From Galactobacillus timonensis (GTDB lineage: Bacteria > Bacillota_I > Bacilli_A > Erysipelotrichales > Erysipelotrichaceae), in NCBI RefSeq assembly GCF_900240265.1, contig NZ_LT964739.1, positions 1,510,664 to 1,574,663 of the forward strand: a stretch of 64,000 nt of DNA. The letters run 5' to 3'. Shown here piece after piece: positions 61,254-64,000 of the stretch. The notes under the pieces were generated by a model, which was not told the origin of the DNA, made no database searches, and saw nothing but the letters and a program-made list of their open reading frames with translations. The first letter of the stretch is position 1; each line of letters opens with the position of its first letter. The position numbers were made by a program, and so were the translations under genes.

Positions 61254-64000
61254 ATGGAACACAAGGATAACCGGTGGAAGATGAACCGTATGGGCTTCGT
61301 TAACTTCTGGCTCTATAAGAATCAGGAGTTTCCGCTTGATCATGGGCATATTCTTCTGCGGGGACAAAACGGATCGGGAAAATCCATCACGACGCAGAGT
61401 TTTATTCCTTTTATTCTGGATGGTGACCGTACGCCGAGCCGTCTTGATCCGTTTGGATCGGATGCGCGGCGGATGGAGTATTACTTCCTTGGCGACGGGC
61501 ATGATGGCAGAGAAGATGAGACGGGATATTTATACCTGGAATTCGTCAAAGAAGAGACAAAGGAGTATCGAACCATCGGTATCGGCCAGCGGGCAAAGAA
61601 GGGAGCCTCCACATTAGGCTTTTGGGGTTTTGTGCTGATGGATGGCCGCCGGATCGGCAAGGATTGTTCCCTGTGCCGGCGGATCAGTAATGATGCGTTT
61701 CGCCCTTTGACCAAACTGGAGTGCCGCGACCTCATCGGGAACAACAATTTTTTCACCGAATCGCAGGGAGACTATAAGGCTGCCGTCAACAAGTATCTGT
61801 TCGGCTTTGAACGTATGGAGCAGTTTGAACAGTTTATCCGTCTGCTGATCAAAGTCCGGGCACCAAAGCTGTCAAAGGAATTCAAACCGTCCAAAGTATA
61901 TGAAATACTAAATGATTCTCTGCAGACCTTAAGCAATGAAGATACTTCTCCGATGGTAAACGCTATGGAGAAGATGGATGAAATTGAAACACGTCTGGAG
62001 CAGCTGAAGAATACAAAAACACATTTGCGCGCGATCCTTGATGAGTATGAACGCTACAATCGGTGGGTTGCGGCCCGCAAAGCAGAAGCCTGCTGGCAGA
62101 GCACTAAGGAGTTTACAGACCAGGTGCTGCGCCAGCAGAACCTGCAGAAAGAAATGCAGGAAAGCGAGGGTCTGTTACAGGAAAATACGGAACAGCTGCG
62201 TACGCTGGAACTGGAGATTCAGAAGCTGGAGGATCAGGAACTTCTGTTCCACAACAGCGGTCTGGAGGATCAGGTCTCTCAGCGCGCAATTCTGGAAAAA
62301 GATCAGACGACAAAGCTGGCACAGGCATCGGAAAAGAAGGCACGGATTGAAAAGCTGGTCGGCGCCATCCGGGAAATCGATGTTGATCTGCATGCAAAAG
62401 AAGAGGAAAGCATCTATAACCGGCGGCAGCTGAACAAACTGTATGCGGAAATGGGGGATCTGAACAGGGATCTTCGCTTCCCGGAACACAATCAGTACCG
62501 GACAGCACTGGATCAGGAAAATGAAGACGGCAAAACACGGATCCGGATGCTCAATCAGAAACTGCGTGATCTGTCAAAGGCTATCGATGCAATTACACAG
62601 AAGCTGGAAGCAGTTGAAAAGGCTGTACAGGAGGCGGACGCTGCGGAAGAGGCCCTGGAGGTCTGCCGGAAAAACCTTGACGCATGCACGAAAGAGATTG
62701 AAACGCAGCAGTCTGCTGCAGAGGATCTGCGGGAAGAGCTTATCAGCCAATGGTATCAGGCTGCCGCTTCCTGCAAAGAAATACAGATTACGGACGTACA
62801 TCTGCAGAAGGTCAGTGCCCTGATCCGGGAGTACCGTCTGGAAAATGCCTATTCATATACGCAGCAGGTGAATGCGATCGGACAGGAAAATCTTTCACGG
62901 CTGAGCATTCTGCAGAGCCGGAAAGACGATGAAATTGCGCGCCAGAAGGAAACTCTGAAGCAGTTAAAGGAAGAGCTGCGCCTGCTGGAGATGGAAAAAG
63001 AGGCAGTACCAGAGCGCAATGCGCAGGCTATTGCCTGCCGCAGAGAGCTGGCTAAAGCGGGCGTTGAGACAATTCCGCTATATGAGGCTGTAGAGTTTTC
63101 TAGTCTTAGTGAAAAGCGCATGGTGATTCTGGAACAGCAGCTGGCAGCGGCCGGTATGCTGGATGCGCTGATCCTTTCAAAGGAAGATGAGAAAAAAGCA
63201 GAACCGGTCCTGCGGCAGTATCCGGATCTCTTTTTGAGGCCGGGTCTGAAGGCAAGGAACGCCGGATTGTTTACGGTATCGAGAAGTTCGATGTCCGATG
63301 CTTTGCGGGAGTCGGTTAAAAATATTCTGAACTGCATTGGCGAAGAGGATGGACAGTTCATTCTGCGCCCGGACGGTTACTTTCAAAACGGTCTGTTATG
63401 CGGATGGGTTCATCCCAACGATGGGGATGAGGTGCATTTGATCGGTGCGGAAATGCGCCGCCGCACACATGCACGCAAAGTAGAGGAAAAGAAAAATGAA
63501 ATTCAGGAAGCTGACTGCGTTCTGCAGCAGCTTCTTGAGCAGAAACAGAAACTGGACGAGCGAAGCTCTATTCTGCAGGATGAAATGGCACACCTGCCTG
63601 CCGATAGTGCGCTTCATGGCAGTCTGGACCGGCTGCGCCTGCTGGAAGAGAAAGAATCAAATGTACGTCAGGCATGTCAGCAGGCGGAGATTCTGCGGAA
63701 TCATAAGAAGGAGACGGCACTGAATCTGCGGCATGAGGCGGATCTTTTGATGCGGCCTTATCCGTATGCTCATTCGGTGGAAGGGTATCGGGATGCGGCT
63801 GCGATGCTTGGCTCTTATCAGGACAATGCGCAGAAATTGAGTGATGCGTACATGGATCAGCTGCGGCTGAATGAGCAGTATGCCTCAAGGCAGGCACAGC
63901 AGGAAGATAAGGAAGAAGAGAAGGCGCACCTGGAGCTGGAACTGCGTCAGCTGGATGGTGAAATTCAGCGGATCCGGGCAAGAATCGATGCGATCAATCA
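61254..64000 (+). CDS. jetC: Wadjet type II subunit JetC (SMC-like ATPase, TIGR02680), 3' end outside window
   Basis: Open from ATG 61254 (AGGAGGCGGAAGG upstream) to the window edge, at least 915 residues. Walker A GQNGSGKS is at residues 37-44 within LLRGQNGSGKSITTQ, followed by the TIGR02680-type NTPase region (GDRTPSRLDPFGS, EYYFLGDGHDG, LYLEFV). From about residue 235 onward it is a long Glu/Gln/Leu coiled coil, as in SMC proteins. Walker B and the signature motif would lie beyond the edge, as would the nuclease gene jetD (TIGR02679/DUF2399). Confidence 0.87.
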   Translation, partial: MEHKDNRWKMNRMGFVNFWLYKNQEFPLDHGHILLRGQNGSGKSITTQSFIPFILDGDRTPSRLDPFGSDARRMEYYFLGDGHDGREDETGYLYLEFVKEETKEYRTIGIGQRAKKGASTLGFWGFVLMDGRRIGKDCSLCRRISNDAFRPLTKLECRDLIGNNNFFTESQGDYKAAVNKYLFGFERMEQFEQFIRLLIKVRAPKLSKEFKPSKVYEILNDSLQTLSNEDTSPMVNAMEKMDEIETRLEQLKNTKTHLRAILDEYERYNRWVAARKAEACWQSTKEFTDQVLRQQNLQKEMQESEGLLQENTEQLRTLELEIQKLEDQELLFHNSGLEDQVSQRAILEKDQTTKLAQASEKKARIEKLVGAIREIDVDLHAKEEESIYNRRQLNKLYAEMGDLNRDLRFPEHNQYRTALDQENEDGKTRIRMLNQKLRDLSKAIDAITQKLEAVEKAVQEADAAEEALEVCRKNLDACTKEIETQQSAAEDLREELISQWYQAAASCKEIQITDVHLQKVSALIREYRLENAYSYTQQVNAIGQENLSRLSILQSRKDDEIARQKETLKQLKEELRLLEMEKEAVPERNAQAIACRRELAKAGVETIPLYEAVEFSSLSEKRMVILEQQLAAAGMLDALILSKEDEKKAEPVLRQYPDLFLRPGLKARNAGLFTVSRSSMSDALRESVKNILNCIGEEDGQFILRPDGYFQNGLLCGWVHPNDGDEVHLIGAEMRRRTHARKVEEKKNEIQEADCVLQQLLEQKQKLDERSSILQDEMAHLPADSALHGSLDRLRLLEEKESNVRQACQQAEILRNHKKETALNLRHEADLLMRPYPYAHSVEGYRDAAAMLGSYQDNAQKLSDAYMDQLRLNEQYASRQAQQEDKEEEKAHLELELRQLDGEIQRIRARIDAIN

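Noticed and set aside
1..64000. CRISPR arrays, tRNA or rRNA genes
   Set aside because: No regularly spaced repeats and no cloverleaf or rRNA-like sequence were noticed on either strand; a formal scan was not possible.

Overview
The window looks like a mid-GC Firmicute of the class Erysipelotrichia (inference). The core genes are Gram-positive in type: a DarA c-di-AMP receptor, an rplJ-rplL-methyltransferase-rpoB-rpoC cluster, DUF951 next to ychF, and an OhrR/peroxidase pair. RpoB carries Asn at the E. coli 526 position, as in the related Mollicutes.

Layout. (1) 1-4164: the 3' part of a type III restriction-modification locus (mod, res). (2) 4165-9703: the right part of an integrated mobile element. 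It has a possible small RNA, an HTH protein, an unknown small protein, a replication origin, a CRESS-virus-like HUH Rep, an FtsK/TcpA-like translocase, a Tn916-type excisionase and a tyrosine integrase. The origin is the most striking item: a 10-bp stem whose loop presents TAGTATTAC, the circovirus/geminivirus-type nonanucleotide, followed by two tandem 7-bp repeats, just upstream of rep. (3) 9704-10222: the C-terminal tRNA-binding part of methionyl-tRNA synthetase lies directly against the integrase end, so the element seems to have split metG at a domain boundary. (4) 10.3-16.9 kb: a metal-exporter/Fur operon, a methyltransferase, an IS200/IS605 element beside a nitroreductase remnant, peptide deformylase, an ohrR-peroxidase operon with a palindromic operator, and yggS. 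(5) 17.0-23.2 kb: a decayed clostripain-like gene broken by an IS200/IS605 element, which is broken by an IS1595-like element, which is broken by an IS4-like element. Both inner insertions keep target duplications and the interrupted reading frames can be rejoined. (6) 23.2-41.4 kb: mostly ordinary housekeeping genes (MATE pumps, PHP phosphatase, metal P-type ATPase, dtd, folD, ychF, darA, pyridoxal kinase, nucleoside kinase). Exceptions are a penicillin-binding-protein-like pseudoenzyme and a MocR regulator lacking its PLP lysine and its C-terminus. (7) 39.6-49.6 kb: ribosomal stalk and RNA polymerase genes. (8) 49.7-58.6 kb: redox and metabolic genes, a decayed fumarate-reductase-like gene and a third MATE pump. 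(9) 58.6-64.0 kb: the first three genes (jetA, jetB, jetC) of a Wadjet anti-plasmid system, directly behind the MATE gene; jetC runs off the window.

The window combines mobile DNA (a CRESS-type integrative element, three IS families) with two systems that limit foreign DNA (type III R-M and Wadjet). No tRNA, rRNA or CRISPR array was seen.
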